DNA of 64,000 nucleotides from PALSA-270 sp963770245 (GCA_963770245.1 CAVYOX010000007.1:254544-318543), one strand, 5' to 3'. Shown: positions 33,521 to 43,253, counted from the stretch's first letter. A program made the numbers and translations. Notes: generated by a model from the letters alone, not told the origin.

Positions 33521-35398
33521 GTGGCGCTTAAGTTCTGGTCATTTCTAAACCTCAAGGGAATGCGACGGCGACTCGGGTTGGACCTGATAAGGGTGCAGCT
33601 GGCTTCGATTCTCGGGGAGGTCAGGCTGGAAAAGAGGTCTGATTCGGTCCGTGCACGGAACATTGGGATTCTCGCACTCGCCGTTTTAATCTGCGCAGCC
33701 CTGGGGACGATGATTCAGCGTCGCGCTGTTGCCGAAACTGGGATCGTTGTTCCGTCATCGACTGGTATTCCGGTCAGCTTTACCGACATTGCCAAGGCCG
33801 CCGGCCTCAAGTTCAAGCAGGACTCTACTACCTCCGACCAGAAGTACTATCTAGAAACCATGGGCACCGGCGTCGCCTGGCTCGACTATGACCAGGATGG
33901 GCTGATGGACCTGTTCTTCGTCCAGTCCGCGGCGACCGACATTTACCAGCCGCCGCATCCCTTGCGCTGCGCGCTTTATCACAACAACGGTGACGGGACT
34001 TTCACCGACGTCACCGAAAAAGCCGGCGTGGGTGGCGAAGGACATTATGGTCAGGGAGTTGCTGTCGGGGATTTTGATAATGATGGCTATCCTGATCTCT
34101 ACGTAACCGGCTATGACCACGCTATTCTCTATCACAACAATGGGAATGGAACGTTCTCCGATGTCACAGCCAAAGCCGGCGTGGCAGATCAAGGCGGATG
34201 GTCAACCAGCGCCGGATGGTTTGATTACGATAAGGACGGCTGGCTCGATCTGGTCGTGACAAACTACATTGAGTGGACGCCCCAAACCAATATCTGGTGC
34301 GGCGAACACCGACCCGGCTATCGTTCCTACTGTCATCCAGGAAACTACCGAGGACAGAAAACCAAGCTATACCACAACAATCACGACGGAACCTTCACCG
34401 ATGTCTCCGACGCGTCCGGCGTCGGCAAGCCCGAATCGAAAGGCATGGGCGTGGTGCTCGCCGATTTCAACAACGATGGCTGGCCCGATATCGCAATCGC
34501 CAATGACTCGTGGCCGAATTTCTTGTTCATTAACAAGCATGATGGGACCTTTGAAGATGTTTCGTTATATTCCGGCATCGCGGCAAGCGAAGAGGGGCGT
34601 TATGAAGCAGGCATGGGTATCGATGCCGCCGACGTCGACGGCGACGGCTGGCAGGACATCTACATCACCCATCTTGATTTTGAATTGAACCGTCTCTACC
34701 ACAACAACCGGGATGGAACCTTCACCGATGATACCTATCGCTCCGGCATCGGCAACAAGGCCATGCATCTCAGTGGTGTGTCGATGAAGTTCCTCGACTA
34801 TGACAATGACGGATGGCCCGACATCCTGCAACTCAATGGCGCCATGCTGGACAACGTTCAGTTGTATCACAGTGAGGTTTCGTACAAAGAGCCGCTGCTG
34901 ATGTTCCGGAACTTAGGGAAGGGTCGGTTCGAGAAAGTCTCAGATTCACTGGGCCCCGACTTCATGCGCCCCGTGGCTGGCCGTGGACTGGCAACGGCCG
35001 ACTACGACAATGACGGAGACATTGACATTGTCACGAATAATAGGGGTGACTATCCTTCGCTGCTGCGCAACGACGGCGGGAATACCAATCACTGGCTGAC
35101 GGTTCTCTTGATTGGAACGAAATCGAATCGTGACGGAATCGGGGCTTCGCTGAAACTGAGCTCCGAAGGCGTGGCCCACGTAGAACAGGCCAAGGGCGGC
35201 ATGGGCTACATGTCGGCCAGCGACCCTCGTATCCATTTTGGGCTGGGGAAGAGGACCAAAATAGAGTCTCTTGAAGTCGCCTGGCCAAGCGGCCAGGTTG
35301 ATCGTCTGAGCAACGTAGCAATCGATCAGATCATTGCGGTCCAAGAAGGAACAGGAATTGTGCCTCGAAAGTTTCCAAGAATTGCAAGCGGAAAGTAA
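33521..35398 (+). CDS. CRTAC1-like FG-GAP/UnbV protein
   Basis: 625 residues from GTG 33521; an ATG at 33560 is another possible start. An N-terminal hydrophobic segment (NIGILALAVLICAALGTM) is probably a signal anchor. FG-GAP/VCBS repeats follow, with the DxDxDG calcium loop repeated (DYDQDGLMDLFF, DFDNDGYPDLYV, DYDKDGWLDLVV, DVDGDGWQDIYI). Each is followed by YHNNxDGTFTDVT. The C-terminus is an ASPIC/UnbV domain (NRDGIGASLKL ... HFGLGKRTKIESLEVAWPSG). Likely a periplasmic or surface, calcium-bound propeller. It leads a run of three paralogues on the same strand. No enzyme function is established for such bacterial proteins. Confidence 0.88.
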   Translation: MALKFWSFLNLKGMRRRLGLDLIRVQLASILGEVRLEKRSDSVRARNIGILALAVLICAALGTMIQRRAVAETGIVVPSSTGIPVSFTDIAKAAGLKFKQDSTTSDQKYYLETMGTGVAWLDYDQDGLMDLFFVQSAATDIYQPPHPLRCALYHNNGDGTFTDVTEKAGVGGEGHYGQGVAVGDFDNDGYPDLYVTGYDHAILYHNNGNGTFSDVTAKAGVADQGGWSTSAGWFDYDKDGWLDLVVTNYIEWTPQTNIWCGEHRPGYRSYCHPGNYRGQKTKLYHNNHDGTFTDVSDASGVGKPESKGMGVVLADFNNDGWPDIAIANDSWPNFLFINKHDGTFEDVSLYSGIAASEEGRYEAGMGIDAADVDGDGWQDIYITHLDFELNRLYHNNRDGTFTDDTYRSGIGNKAMHLSGVSMKFLDYDNDGWPDILQLNGAMLDNVQLYHSEVSYKEPLLMFRNLGKGRFEKVSDSLGPDFMRPVAGRGLATADYDNDGDIDIVTNNRGDYPSLLRNDGGNTNHWLTVLLIGTKSNRDGIGASLKLSSEGVAHVEQAKGGMGYMSASDPRIHFGLGKRTKIESLEVAWPSGQVDRLSNVAIDQIIAVQEGTGIVPRKFPRIASGK

Positions 35399-35488
35399 TA
35401 ACCTCAGAGGGGGCGTTTGCAGTCGCAGAGGTTCGACGCGGGAAGCGGGGCAGAACAACATCCACTCGAATGTAGAGAAATCACAAGT

Positions 35489-37270
35489 ATGAATTTCCAC
35501 CGGCGGCATTTCCTTGGTTCTTCCCTCCTTGTTTTCGGCAGTACGCTCATGGATGCGCTGGCAACTCCGCTGTGGAGGTGGAGACAAAGTGTGGTCCTCC
35601 AATCGGCCCCGGCTGCGAATCGAACATCTACGGTACAGTTCATCGATGTCGGCCGGGAAGCCGGTCTCAATATTCCCAACGTATGGGGTGGAGTCGATCA
35701 CAAGCGCTATATCATTGAAGCTAAAGGAAGTGGGCTGGCATTTTTTGATTACGACAACGACGGCTGGCTCGACATTTATTTGACGAACGGAACGCGCCTG
35801 GGCGAGAAGTGGCCGCCGGGGCGAACGCCGACTTCCCAGTTGTTCAAGAATAATCGCGACGGCACATTCAGCAACGTGACCGAAAAATCTGGCCTGGCAC
35901 GCACCGGGTGGCAGACCGGAGTCTGCGTGGGCGACTATGACAACGACGGCTGGGATGACCTGTTTTGCTGCTTCTGGGGACACAACGTCCTGTTCCACAA
36001 CAACGGCGATGGCACGTTTACCGACGTAACCCGCAAGGCTGGTCTGTACAACGAGCAGGTTCACTGGGGCGCCGGCTGCACTTTCCTCGATTACGACCGG
36101 GATGGACGCCTCGATCTTTTTGTGTGCAATTATATCGAGCTCGACGCGGCGCAAATTCTCTCTTCTGGCGAACCCGCGACTTGCCAATGGAAAGGGATTC
36201 CGGTGATGTGCGGCCCCCGCGGCCTTCGGGGCGACACCAACGTTCTTTATCACAACAACGGGGATGGGACATTCGCGGATGTTTCAGAAAAGGCGGGCAT
36301 CCTGAAGCCCGGCCCTCGCTTTTCCATCACGGCGGTGTCCTATGACTTCGACAACGATGGATGGCCCGACATCTACGTGGCCGTTGACTCCGAGCCCAGC
36401 ATCCTCTACCACAACAATCACGACGGGACATTCACTGACGTAGCCGTCATCGCAGGCTGCGCCTACAGCGAGACTGGCCACGAACAGGCAGGGATGGGGG
36501 TGGCCGTCGCCGATTATGACTGCGACGGGTGGTTCGATATTTTCAAGACGAACTTCTCAGATGACACTTGCAATCTCTACCACAATAACGGCAACGGGGC
36601 GTTCAGTGACGTGACGTTCCCGTCAGGAATCGCAGTCAACAGCCAGTATGTGGGATGGGGCTGCGGTTTTCTCGATTACGACAATGACGGCTGGCCGGAC
36701 CTGATGCAGGTCAACGGCCACGTCTATCCGGAAGTCGCTGGCCACCAGGTTGGCGAGACTTACAAAAATCCGCGCATCGTGTACCGGAACATGGGCAATG
36801 GTCAATTCAAGGACGTTTCGTCAGTGATGGGTCCAGGGATCAGTGAGCATTTTTCGAGTCGCGGCGCAGCGTTCGGGGATTACGACAACGACGGCGGAGT
36901 CGACGTGCTGATTTTGAACATGAACGACCTGCCTTCACTCCTGCGCAACCATGGCGGCAACAAGCAGAATTGGATCAAAATTAAGCTCAACGGGACCAAG
37001 TGCAATCGCACCGCAATCGGTGCGCGCGTGCGCGTCGTAACCGGCCATCATGTTCAGATGGACGAGGTCCATAGCGGATCAAGTGTGATGTCCCAAGGCG
37101 ACCTGAGATTACACTTCGGCCTCGGGAAAACTCAGACGATAGATCTCATCGAGGTGAAGTGGCCTACGACGGGCAAACTCGAACGATTCACGCAGGTGAA
37201 AGCCAACCAGATAGTTACCATCCGGGAAGGCAGCGGGATCGTGGCGGCCGGAGGACCGACAACGAAATAG
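35489..37270 (+). CDS. CRTAC1-like FG-GAP/UnbV protein
   Basis: 593 residues from ATG 35489; the frame extends to 35417 but the signal begins at 35489. The N-terminus FHRRHFLGSSLLVFGSTLMD looks like an export signal with an Arg pair. FG-GAP repeats (DYDNDGWLDIYL, DYDNDGWDDLFC, DYDRDGRLDLFV, DFDNDGWPDIYV, DYDCDGWFDIFK) are followed by an UnbV domain (NRTAIGARVRV ... HFGLGKTQTIDLIEVKWP). It starts 90 bases after the first paralogue's stop and shares its domain plan, so tandem duplication is likely. Function unknown. Confidence 0.88.
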   Translation: MNFHRRHFLGSSLLVFGSTLMDALATPLWRWRQSVVLQSAPAANRTSTVQFIDVGREAGLNIPNVWGGVDHKRYIIEAKGSGLAFFDYDNDGWLDIYLTNGTRLGEKWPPGRTPTSQLFKNNRDGTFSNVTEKSGLARTGWQTGVCVGDYDNDGWDDLFCCFWGHNVLFHNNGDGTFTDVTRKAGLYNEQVHWGAGCTFLDYDRDGRLDLFVCNYIELDAAQILSSGEPATCQWKGIPVMCGPRGLRGDTNVLYHNNGDGTFADVSEKAGILKPGPRFSITAVSYDFDNDGWPDIYVAVDSEPSILYHNNHDGTFTDVAVIAGCAYSETGHEQAGMGVAVADYDCDGWFDIFKTNFSDDTCNLYHNNGNGAFSDVTFPSGIAVNSQYVGWGCGFLDYDNDGWPDLMQVNGHVYPEVAGHQVGETYKNPRIVYRNMGNGQFKDVSSVMGPGISEHFSSRGAAFGDYDNDGGVDVLILNMNDLPSLLRNHGGNKQNWIKIKLNGTKCNRTAIGARVRVVTGHHVQMDEVHSGSSVMSQGDLRLHFGLGKTQTIDLIEVKWPTTGKLERFTQVKANQIVTIREGSGIVAAGGPTTK

Positions 37271-37453
37271 CCTGGCCGTATCGTTGGAATGAGTCGATGC
37301 TCGTTTGTGCTCCCCAAGAGTTCCATGTCTTGCTCGCAAAATGAATGGAACTGCTGATTTTAACCGCTCGCATCGATTCTGGGCGGATGTCCTTCTTGGC
37401 AAGCCTGAGACAGGCGAAACGCGGCGGGAGCCGTTAGCCATTCTCCGAGCTAT

Positions 37454-38269
37454 ATGGGCCTTTCTATGAACTCGTTGATCCGCACGGCGCTGTGTCGAGC
37501 GCTTTGCTCTCGTCTCCCCTTAGCTCTTCTCTTGGGGGGAACGATGGGCGTAGCCATTGTAGGCGCGGCTGCCCATTCGCAGAGCATCAACAAGGCCCAG
37601 TCTACGACCAGCCCCCCGGTGCCTCCGCCTCAGAGCGAAGGCGCTGTATCAACCGGTGGCGCTTACGCACCCGTACTTGATGAAGAGAAGCGCCCGATCA
37701 CTGCCGGCGGATTTGTGGACAGCGGTCCTGTCGTCTTCGAAGATGTGGCTGAAAAAGCTGGACTCACGCGCTGGCGGCACGTGATGGGCACGGAGCAGAA
37801 GAAATTCATTTTGGAGACGGTTGGCTCGGGCGTCGCCCTGCTCGACTACGACAACGACGGCTGGCTGGACATTTACTTGGTCAATGGCTCAACTTACGAC
37901 GCGATGTCGGGCAAGACCGAGCCGCCGCATGCAGCGCTGTTCCATAACAACCACGACGGCACCTTCACCGACGTCTCCAAGCAGGCAGGCGTCACTAACG
38001 ACCGCTGGGGTTTTGGCGTCGCCGTCGGCGACTACGATAACGACGGTTGGCCGGACATCTACGTCAGCAACTTTGGGAAGAATCGGCTCTACCACAATAA
38101 TCACGATGGCACTTTCACCGACGTAGCCGAAAAGGCCGGAGTGACCTTGGGGAACTGGTCCACGGGGCCAACCTTCGGCGACTATGACGGCGATGGTCGC
38201 TTGGGTGGCCCACAGGGTACCGGCGTGATCGATCAGCAGGTGCCGGGGAATTGTGCCCAGTGTCTATGA
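37454..38269 (+). CDS. C-terminally truncated CRTAC1-like protein
   Basis: 271 residues only, against ~600 in the two preceding paralogues. It has an N-terminal signal (LPLALLLGGTMGVAIVGAA) and three FG-GAP units (DYDNDGWLDIYLVNGS, DYDNDGWPDIYVSN, then GDYDGDGRLGG). There the propeller stops: where its paralogues continue LDLFV, this one runs GGPQGTGVIDQQ... to a stop. No UnbV domain exists. The junction lies near 38203, so a deletion or recombination has removed the rest of the gene. It may be non-functional. An ATG at 37466 is an alternative start. Confidence 0.75.
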   Translation: MGLSMNSLIRTALCRALCSRLPLALLLGGTMGVAIVGAAAHSQSINKAQSTTSPPVPPPQSEGAVSTGGAYAPVLDEEKRPITAGGFVDSGPVVFEDVAEKAGLTRWRHVMGTEQKKFILETVGSGVALLDYDNDGWLDIYLVNGSTYDAMSGKTEPPHAALFHNNHDGTFTDVSKQAGVTNDRWGFGVAVGDYDNDGWPDIYVSNFGKNRLYHNNHDGTFTDVAEKAGVTLGNWSTGPTFGDYDGDGRLGGPQGTGVIDQQVPGNCAQCL

Positions 38270-38513
38270 CCGGCTCGCCGCCGACCCGGGGAATCGGCGA
38301 TCGCCGAGTGCTAAATAGTTGAAGCGGAACCCAGGGAACCTGGACATTCAATTGCACGTCCAGAAGAAGGCCGAAGTGTTTCAGTGGGAGTTAAGCCCAC
38401 CAGGGTAAAAGTCCGAGCCCCTGCGTGCAGCATTCTCTGCTAAAGAAAGTGGCACGGCGGCTCCAAGACATTTCCGCAGGTCTGTCCCGGCTGGATACCG
38501 CAATCTTCTCACC

Positions 38514-39134
38514 CTAGTACTTTCTCAATACCCCGATCACTCTGCCCTGAATCTGGGCTACAGCCGCCGGCACGATAATCGGCTTCATGCTGGCATTCGA
38601 AGGCTGAAGGCGGACCTTGTCGCCTTCGCGGTAGAACCGTTTCAGCGTGGCGTCGGTCCCATCCACCAGCGCGACCACAATGTCTCCGTTATGCGCCGTC
38701 TTGGCTTTCTCGACCAGGACGTAATCCCCGTCCAGGATGTGCTCATCCTGCATCGACTCGCCGCGCACTTCTAGCACGAACACTTCTTTCGACCGAACAA
38801 AGTCGGCGAGCGAAATGGTCTCATTATTCTGCACCGCCTCAATCGGCTGTCCGGCAGCGATCCTCCCCATGAGTGGCAGCACCATGGTGGTGTTCACCGA
38901 CATAGCTTGTTTCAGCCGACCTTTGGGTGGGAGCAGATCGATTGAGCGGCTCCGGTTGTAATCGCGGGTGAGCAGCCCTTTTTTCTCCAGGTTGGAAATA
39001 TGTTTGTGCACCGTGGCCAGCGAACTGAGCCCCATTCCTTGGCCAATCTCGTCAAACGAAGGCGAGTAGCCGTTCTTCTGCACAAACTCAGAGATGAAGT
39101 CGTAAACCTGCCGTTGCCGTCGGGTGATCGCCAT
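38514..39134 (-). CDS. lexA: LexA repressor
   Basis: 206 residues, full length. The winged HTH is at residues 1-65 (RRQRQVYDFISEFVQKNGY, ATVHKHISNLEKKGLL). The self-cleavage site is Ala94-Gly95 in GRIAAGQPI. The Ser-Lys dyad is Ser127 (GESMQD) and Lys165 (DATLKRFY). It represses the SOS regulon and is cleaved upon RecA activation. The gene stands alone. A good promoter lies directly before the ATG (39141-39169) and appears to give a leaderless transcript. A direct repeat ATTCGCC in the promoter spacer is a candidate operator for autoregulation. Confidence 0.95.
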   Translation of the reverse strand: MAITRRQRQVYDFISEFVQKNGYSPSFDEIGQGMGLSSLATVHKHISNLEKKGLLTRDYNRSRSIDLLPPKGRLKQAMSVNTTMVLPLMGRIAAGQPIEAVQNNETISLADFVRSKEVFVLEVRGESMQDEHILDGDYVLVEKAKTAHNGDIVVALVDGTDATLKRFYREGDKVRLQPSNASMKPIIVPAAVAQIQGRVIGVLRKY

Positions 39135-39140
39135 AGCCCG

Positions 39141-39169
39141 ATTGTTGGCGAATGGAAGGCGAATGTCAA
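39141..39169 (-). promoter_or_regulatory. lexA promoter with ATTCGCC direct repeat
   Basis: On the minus strand TTGACA (39169-39164), a 17-base spacer, and AACAAT (39146-39141). Only six bases separate the -10 from the lexA ATG, so transcription would begin at about the A of the start codon. The spacer holds ATTCGCC twice, 11 bases apart. This is a candidate operator, inferred from position only. Confidence 0.6.
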
Positions 39170-39249
39170 GGGGTAGCGAAAAACTGTTTACCTATCTGGG
39201 GGGAGGCAAGGCATCGGCCGCCACGGGATTGCCCCCGCATCTCGAATCG

Positions 39250-40543
39250 CTAGCAGGCTGCTGAAAAATTGATCGGCAGCACGGTTTTCTTTCTGCTTCT
39301 CATCGTTTGTGATGTTGAGAGGGTTGATTTTTCTGGTGCTCTTGCGACCTTTTGGTCTAACTTCATGCTCCTCGGGACGCACTTCGACCTGAACCTACCC
39401 CGCCGGAACTGTGGCCAGGTTCCGTATGCGCACCAAGTTGTAAGCCGCGCAGGCGAAGGTGAAGATCCAGTCCACTTTGCACACCCCGCGATGGCGCACT
39501 TTCCGCAGCAACGCGATCGTCTTCAGCCAACCGAAGCATTCTTCGATCCGTTTCCTCTTCCTTTGACTGTGACGATATCCCGGATAATGTGTCGTTCGCC
39601 CATCAATCGCACTGCCACCGCGCCGCCCCAGGTTCTGCGCCACATGCGGCGTCACTCCCAGATGCCGACACTCGGCCACGAAATCCCGCGTGTCGAAGCC
39701 CTTGTCTCCGCCTACGGTCACTTGTTTCCCACCCGGAATCTGCTCCAGCATCACCAGCGCCGCATCGCGTTCCGCAGTCCCGTTGGCCGCGAACACTTCC
39801 GCTTTCATGATCAGTCCGTTGCGATTCTCCACCAGCAGATTCCCGCTGTAACTCAACTTCGACTCCTTACCCTCACTCTTGCGCGCCAGCTGCGCTTCGG
39901 GATCGGTCCTCGACTCATGCGTCTCATTCGAGCGCCGTTCGCCGCGAAAGTTCACCGTCGGATTGCCCGGATCATCGGGGGGTGCCCCTGGCTTTCCTTC
40001 CTTCGCCTGAAAACTCTTCTGACTGGCCCACGCTTCCAGCAGAGTGCCATCCACCGTAAAATGCTCATCCGAAGTCAGACCTTTTGCCCGCGCCTGGGCC
40101 ACCACCCGGGCCAAAAACTCCTTGGCGATGTCGGCGTCCAGCAAGCGATCGCGGTTCTTGGTGAACGTGGTCGCATCCCAGACTTCGTCGTCCGCGTTCA
40201 AACCTACAAACCAACGAAACAAAAGGTTGTAATCCATTTCTTCCATGAGCAACCGCTCGCTGCGGATCGAATACAGCATCTGCAACAACTGAGCGCGCAA
40301 CAGCTTCTCCGGCGGAATCGACGGCCGCCCTACACTCGCGTACATGGTGTCGAATCGTCGGGACAGCTGGGTGAGTACTTCATCCACCATCATCCGGATG
40401 GCGCGCAGCGGATGATCTTTCCGTACGCGCATCTCGGGAGACAAGTAACTGAATATGTGATTCTGCTGCTGATCTTCTCCTCGCATGCCTTCTCGTATCA
40501 TAATTGGCTGTGGATTGGGAGTACTTTTTCAGCAGCCTGCTAG
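39250..40543. mobile_element. intact IS5-family insertion sequence
   Basis: A single transposase gene lies between matching ends. The left end CTAGCAGGCTGCTGAAAAA (39250-39268) is repeated perfectly inverted at 40525-40543. The outer CTAG on both sides fits a 4-bp target duplication, as known for some IS5-family members. The element proper would then be 39254-40539. Both ends and the gene are intact, so it is potentially active. Confidence 0.8.
39395..40501 (-). CDS. IS5-family transposase (DDE)
   Basis: 368 residues. The N-terminal domain (PLRAIRMMVDEVLTQLSRRF, GRPSIPPEKLLRAQLLQML) is that of DUF772. The DDE domain has the first Asp in FTVDGTLLEAWAS, the second in VGGDKGFDTRDFV, and the Glu in RIEECFGWLK. 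The segment CGVCKVDWIFTFACAAYNLV-like ends as in IS5/IS1182-type enzymes. It catalyses cut-and-paste transposition. It is the only gene of the element and shows no frameshift. Confidence 0.9.
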   Translation of the reverse strand: MIREGMRGEDQQQNHIFSYLSPEMRVRKDHPLRAIRMMVDEVLTQLSRRFDTMYASVGRPSIPPEKLLRAQLLQMLYSIRSERLLMEEMDYNLLFRWFVGLNADDEVWDATTFTKNRDRLLDADIAKEFLARVVAQARAKGLTSDEHFTVDGTLLEAWASQKSFQAKEGKPGAPPDDPGNPTVNFRGERRSNETHESRTDPEAQLARKSEGKESKLSYSGNLLVENRNGLIMKAEVFAANGTAERDAALVMLEQIPGGKQVTVGGDKGFDTRDFVAECRHLGVTPHVAQNLGRRGGSAIDGRTTHYPGYRHSQRKRKRIEECFGWLKTIALLRKVRHRGVCKVDWIFTFACAAYNLVRIRNLATVPAG

Positions 40544-40737
40544 AGCCATGGGTCGCCGAGCCGGTGATCGACATCGGCCCGCCGGTCAGAAGCAACCACC
40601 CGTCGGGAGATATGGAGACATTCTGTCGGTTTCGAAAGGGTTCGTCGAGGAACACCTCCTCGAAGCATTGAGCGAGTTGCCGGGGAAGGCTGCGGAGCGA
40701 GTAAACTCTTCACGGCCTTTGCTTCATCCGGCCTTCC

Positions 40738-42951
40738 ATGACCACACCATCTTGTACTCGCAGACGCTTCCTGCAAACCACCACCGTCGCCGGTACGGCC
40801 GCGGCGCTCGCGCAATTCACCCCCAGCCTGATTCGAGGAGACGAGTCTTCCCCGGCCCCGGTTGCTGCCGCTCCCTCGTGGATCGACAAACCGATGCGCT
40901 GGGCGCAGCTCACGCTGGTCGAGGACGACCCCGGCAAGTTTGACCTTGGCTTTTGGCTGGACTATTTCCGGCGGACCGAGACCACGGCTGCCTGCCTGAG
41001 TGGCGGCGGATGCGTGGCCTACTACCCGACGCAAATTCCGTTCCATCATCCGAGCAAGTGGCTCGGCGGCCGCGACGTGCTTGGCGATCTGGTGTCCGGG
41101 TGCCGCAAGCTTGGCTTGGTGGTGCTCGTGCGCACCGACCCGCATGCGACCTACGACGATGTTCAAGCCGCGCATCCCGATTGGATCGCCGTGGACGCGC
41201 AGGGCAATCCGCGACGCCACTGGGCGTCGCCCGAGATGTGGGTGACGTGCGGGCTGGGTCCCTACAACTTCGAATTCATGACCGAAGTCCACAAAGAGAT
41301 CATGTCGCGCTATCGCGTCGACGGAGTATTCGTCAACCGCTGGGACGGATCCGGCCAGTGCTATTGTCAACATTGCCGGGCAAATTTCAGGGCCGCATCC
41401 GGGTTCGATTTGCCCCGGACCGACGATGCGCAGGACCCGGGGAGGCGGGCTTACATCCTCTGGCGGCAACAGCGGCTCTTCGAGTTGTGGCGGCTCTGGG
41501 ACGCCGCGGTGCGGACCATCAATCCTGACTCGTGCGTCATCCCGAACAATGGAGGCGGGGCGCTCAGTTCGCTGGACGGCCAGCAATTCGGCGCATTGGC
41601 GCCGATGCTGGTCGCGGACCGGCAGGGGCGACACGGTCTGGCCGCTCCGTGGGCGATGGGGAAGACGGGAAAGGAATATCGGGCCACGGTGGATCGAAAA
41701 CCCGTCATCGGATTGTTCGGCGTTGGCCTGGAAGAAGCCTATCGCTGGAAGGATAGCGTGCAGAGCGATGCGGAAATCCGCATCTGGGCTCTCGACGGGA
41801 TCGCCAACGGCATGCGTCCGTGGTTCAGCAAATTCAGCGGTACGTTGCACGACAAACGCTGGCTGAAGGGGGTGGAGGACCTTTACCTGTGGGCCCACAA
41901 GGTGGAGCCCTATTTGCGGCACCAGACGCCGCTGGCGCGCGTGGCGCTGGTCTTTTCGCAACAGACGGCGTGGTTTTATGGCGGGACACAGGCTGCGGCC
42001 AAAGTCGAAGATCATACGCTCGGGTGGTATCAGGCCCTGGTCGAGGCGCGTATCCCGTTCGAAATGGTGCACGACCGGCGGCTCGATATGGCGCACGTCG
42101 GTCAGTTCAAGACGCTCATACTGCCCAACATCGCGGCGCTCGGTGAGGCACAATGCGACCAGCTTCGGGCATTCGTGAAAAACGGAGGCGGCGTGGTCGC
42201 CACCTACGAAACCAGTCTCTACGATGCCTGGGGCGGCCGCCGCAAGGACTTCGGCCTGGCGGATTTGTTTGGCGTGACATGGAGCGGCCGCGCCCAGGGG
42301 CCGATGCTGAATTCCTATCTTCGTCTGGAACATGAAGCGGCGCCGCACCACCCGCTGTTTAAGGGGCTGGAGGACGCTCCCCGGGTCATCAATGGCGTTT
42401 CGCGCCTGGAGGTCGAGCCAACTGACCAGTTTGCCCCCGCGCCGCTGACGCTGATTCCGAGTTACCCCGACCTACCGATGGAAAAGGTGTACCCTCGGGA
42501 GCCGAAAACCTCGATCGCCGGTGTGTATCTGCGGGAACCCGCCGGCCGCGTGGCTTATTTTCCCTGGGACATCGACCGCACCTTCTGGGAAGTGCTTGCC
42601 GTGGACCATTTCAAGCTTCTGCGCAACACCGTCGAGTGGGTTACGAATGAGACCCCGATGATCGAAGTCTCCGGGCCGGGCTTTCTCGACGTAACCGCGT
42701 GGCGAAATCGGGACGCCATCGTCATTCATTTGGTGAACCTGACCAACCCGATGGCGATGAAAGGCCCCTACCGAGAGTTTTTTCCCGTCGGCGAGCAAAA
42801 GGTGAACGTCCGCCTGGCGGATGGGTTGCAGGCGAAGGCCACCCATTTGCTGGTTGCCGAGACGACCCCGCAGGTCGAGCGCAACGGCTCTGAGCTGACC
42901 CTCAAAGTGCCCTCGATACTTGATCACGAAGTCGTGGCCATCGACCTGTGA
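40738..42951 (+). CDS. Tat-exported GH42-like protein with beta-galactosidase trimerisation domain
   Basis: 737 residues. A twin-arginine signal (CTRRRFLQTTTVAGTAAAL) precedes a TIM-barrel-like domain (LGFWLDYFRRTETTAACL, YRVDGVFVNRWDGSGQC, with a CYCQHC cluster). A domain at about 405-520 resembles the glutamine-amidotransferase-like GH42 trimerisation domain (FKTLILPNIAALGEAQCDQL, VKNGGGVVATYETSLYD). It probably acts in the periplasm on a carbohydrate. Catalytic Glu residues cannot be fixed by eye. The IS5-type element is inserted 195 bases upstream and may affect expression. Confidence 0.75.
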   Translation: MTTPSCTRRRFLQTTTVAGTAAALAQFTPSLIRGDESSPAPVAAAPSWIDKPMRWAQLTLVEDDPGKFDLGFWLDYFRRTETTAACLSGGGCVAYYPTQIPFHHPSKWLGGRDVLGDLVSGCRKLGLVVLVRTDPHATYDDVQAAHPDWIAVDAQGNPRRHWASPEMWVTCGLGPYNFEFMTEVHKEIMSRYRVDGVFVNRWDGSGQCYCQHCRANFRAASGFDLPRTDDAQDPGRRAYILWRQQRLFELWRLWDAAVRTINPDSCVIPNNGGGALSSLDGQQFGALAPMLVADRQGRHGLAAPWAMGKTGKEYRATVDRKPVIGLFGVGLEEAYRWKDSVQSDAEIRIWALDGIANGMRPWFSKFSGTLHDKRWLKGVEDLYLWAHKVEPYLRHQTPLARVALVFSQQTAWFYGGTQAAAKVEDHTLGWYQALVEARIPFEMVHDRRLDMAHVGQFKTLILPNIAALGEAQCDQLRAFVKNGGGVVATYETSLYDAWGGRRKDFGLADLFGVTWSGRAQGPMLNSYLRLEHEAAPHHPLFKGLEDAPRVINGVSRLEVEPTDQFAPAPLTLIPSYPDLPMEKVYPREPKTSIAGVYLREPAGRVAYFPWDIDRTFWEVLAVDHFKLLRNTVEWVTNETPMIEVSGPGFLDVTAWRNRDAIVIHLVNLTNPMAMKGPYREFFPVGEQKVNVRLADGLQAKATHLLVAETTPQVERNGSELTLKVPSILDHEVVAIDL

Positions 42952-43253
42952 AGGTTTCCTTTTCCCAGCCCGAATAATCGACGAGTCGTGGTCCTAAGAG
43001 ACCAAGGAGAAAGCTGGCAGGAAAAACTATGGGAAGTTTCGGCAAGTGATTGAAACGGCGGGGTCCCACTCGTTCAATTTTTGAACCATTTAGCCCGCCT
43101 TCGTGCGTTCTTTCAACGCCTGTGGGAGTCGCAGGTAACGGTTACTCGTAACGACCCTTCCATGGCTTCCCCGCAATCTACAGAGCGTCTCCGGAGCCGA
43201 ATGCAGCCACCGCCCGTTGGCTTTTCCTGAGCTGGGGCATTCGCCGATGGCTG

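Noticed and set aside
34946..36253. Long minus-strand open frame of 435 codons across two FG-GAP genes
   Set aside because: It mirrors the repeated GAC/AAC-rich calcium loops on the plus strand and has no family motif; it is a shadow.
33900..38130. Regular repeats that could be taken for a CRISPR or satellite array
   Set aside because: They are in-frame codons for DxDxDG and HNNxDGTF blades inside coding genes with irregular spacing.
39269..40543. 424-codon plus-strand frame across the IS5-type element
   Set aside because: Antisense to an intact transposase; the composition is that of a reversed coding strand.
40540..42351. 603-codon minus-strand frame opposite the GH42-like gene
   Set aside because: High-GC shadow of a clear plus-strand gene with a Tat signal and domain motifs.
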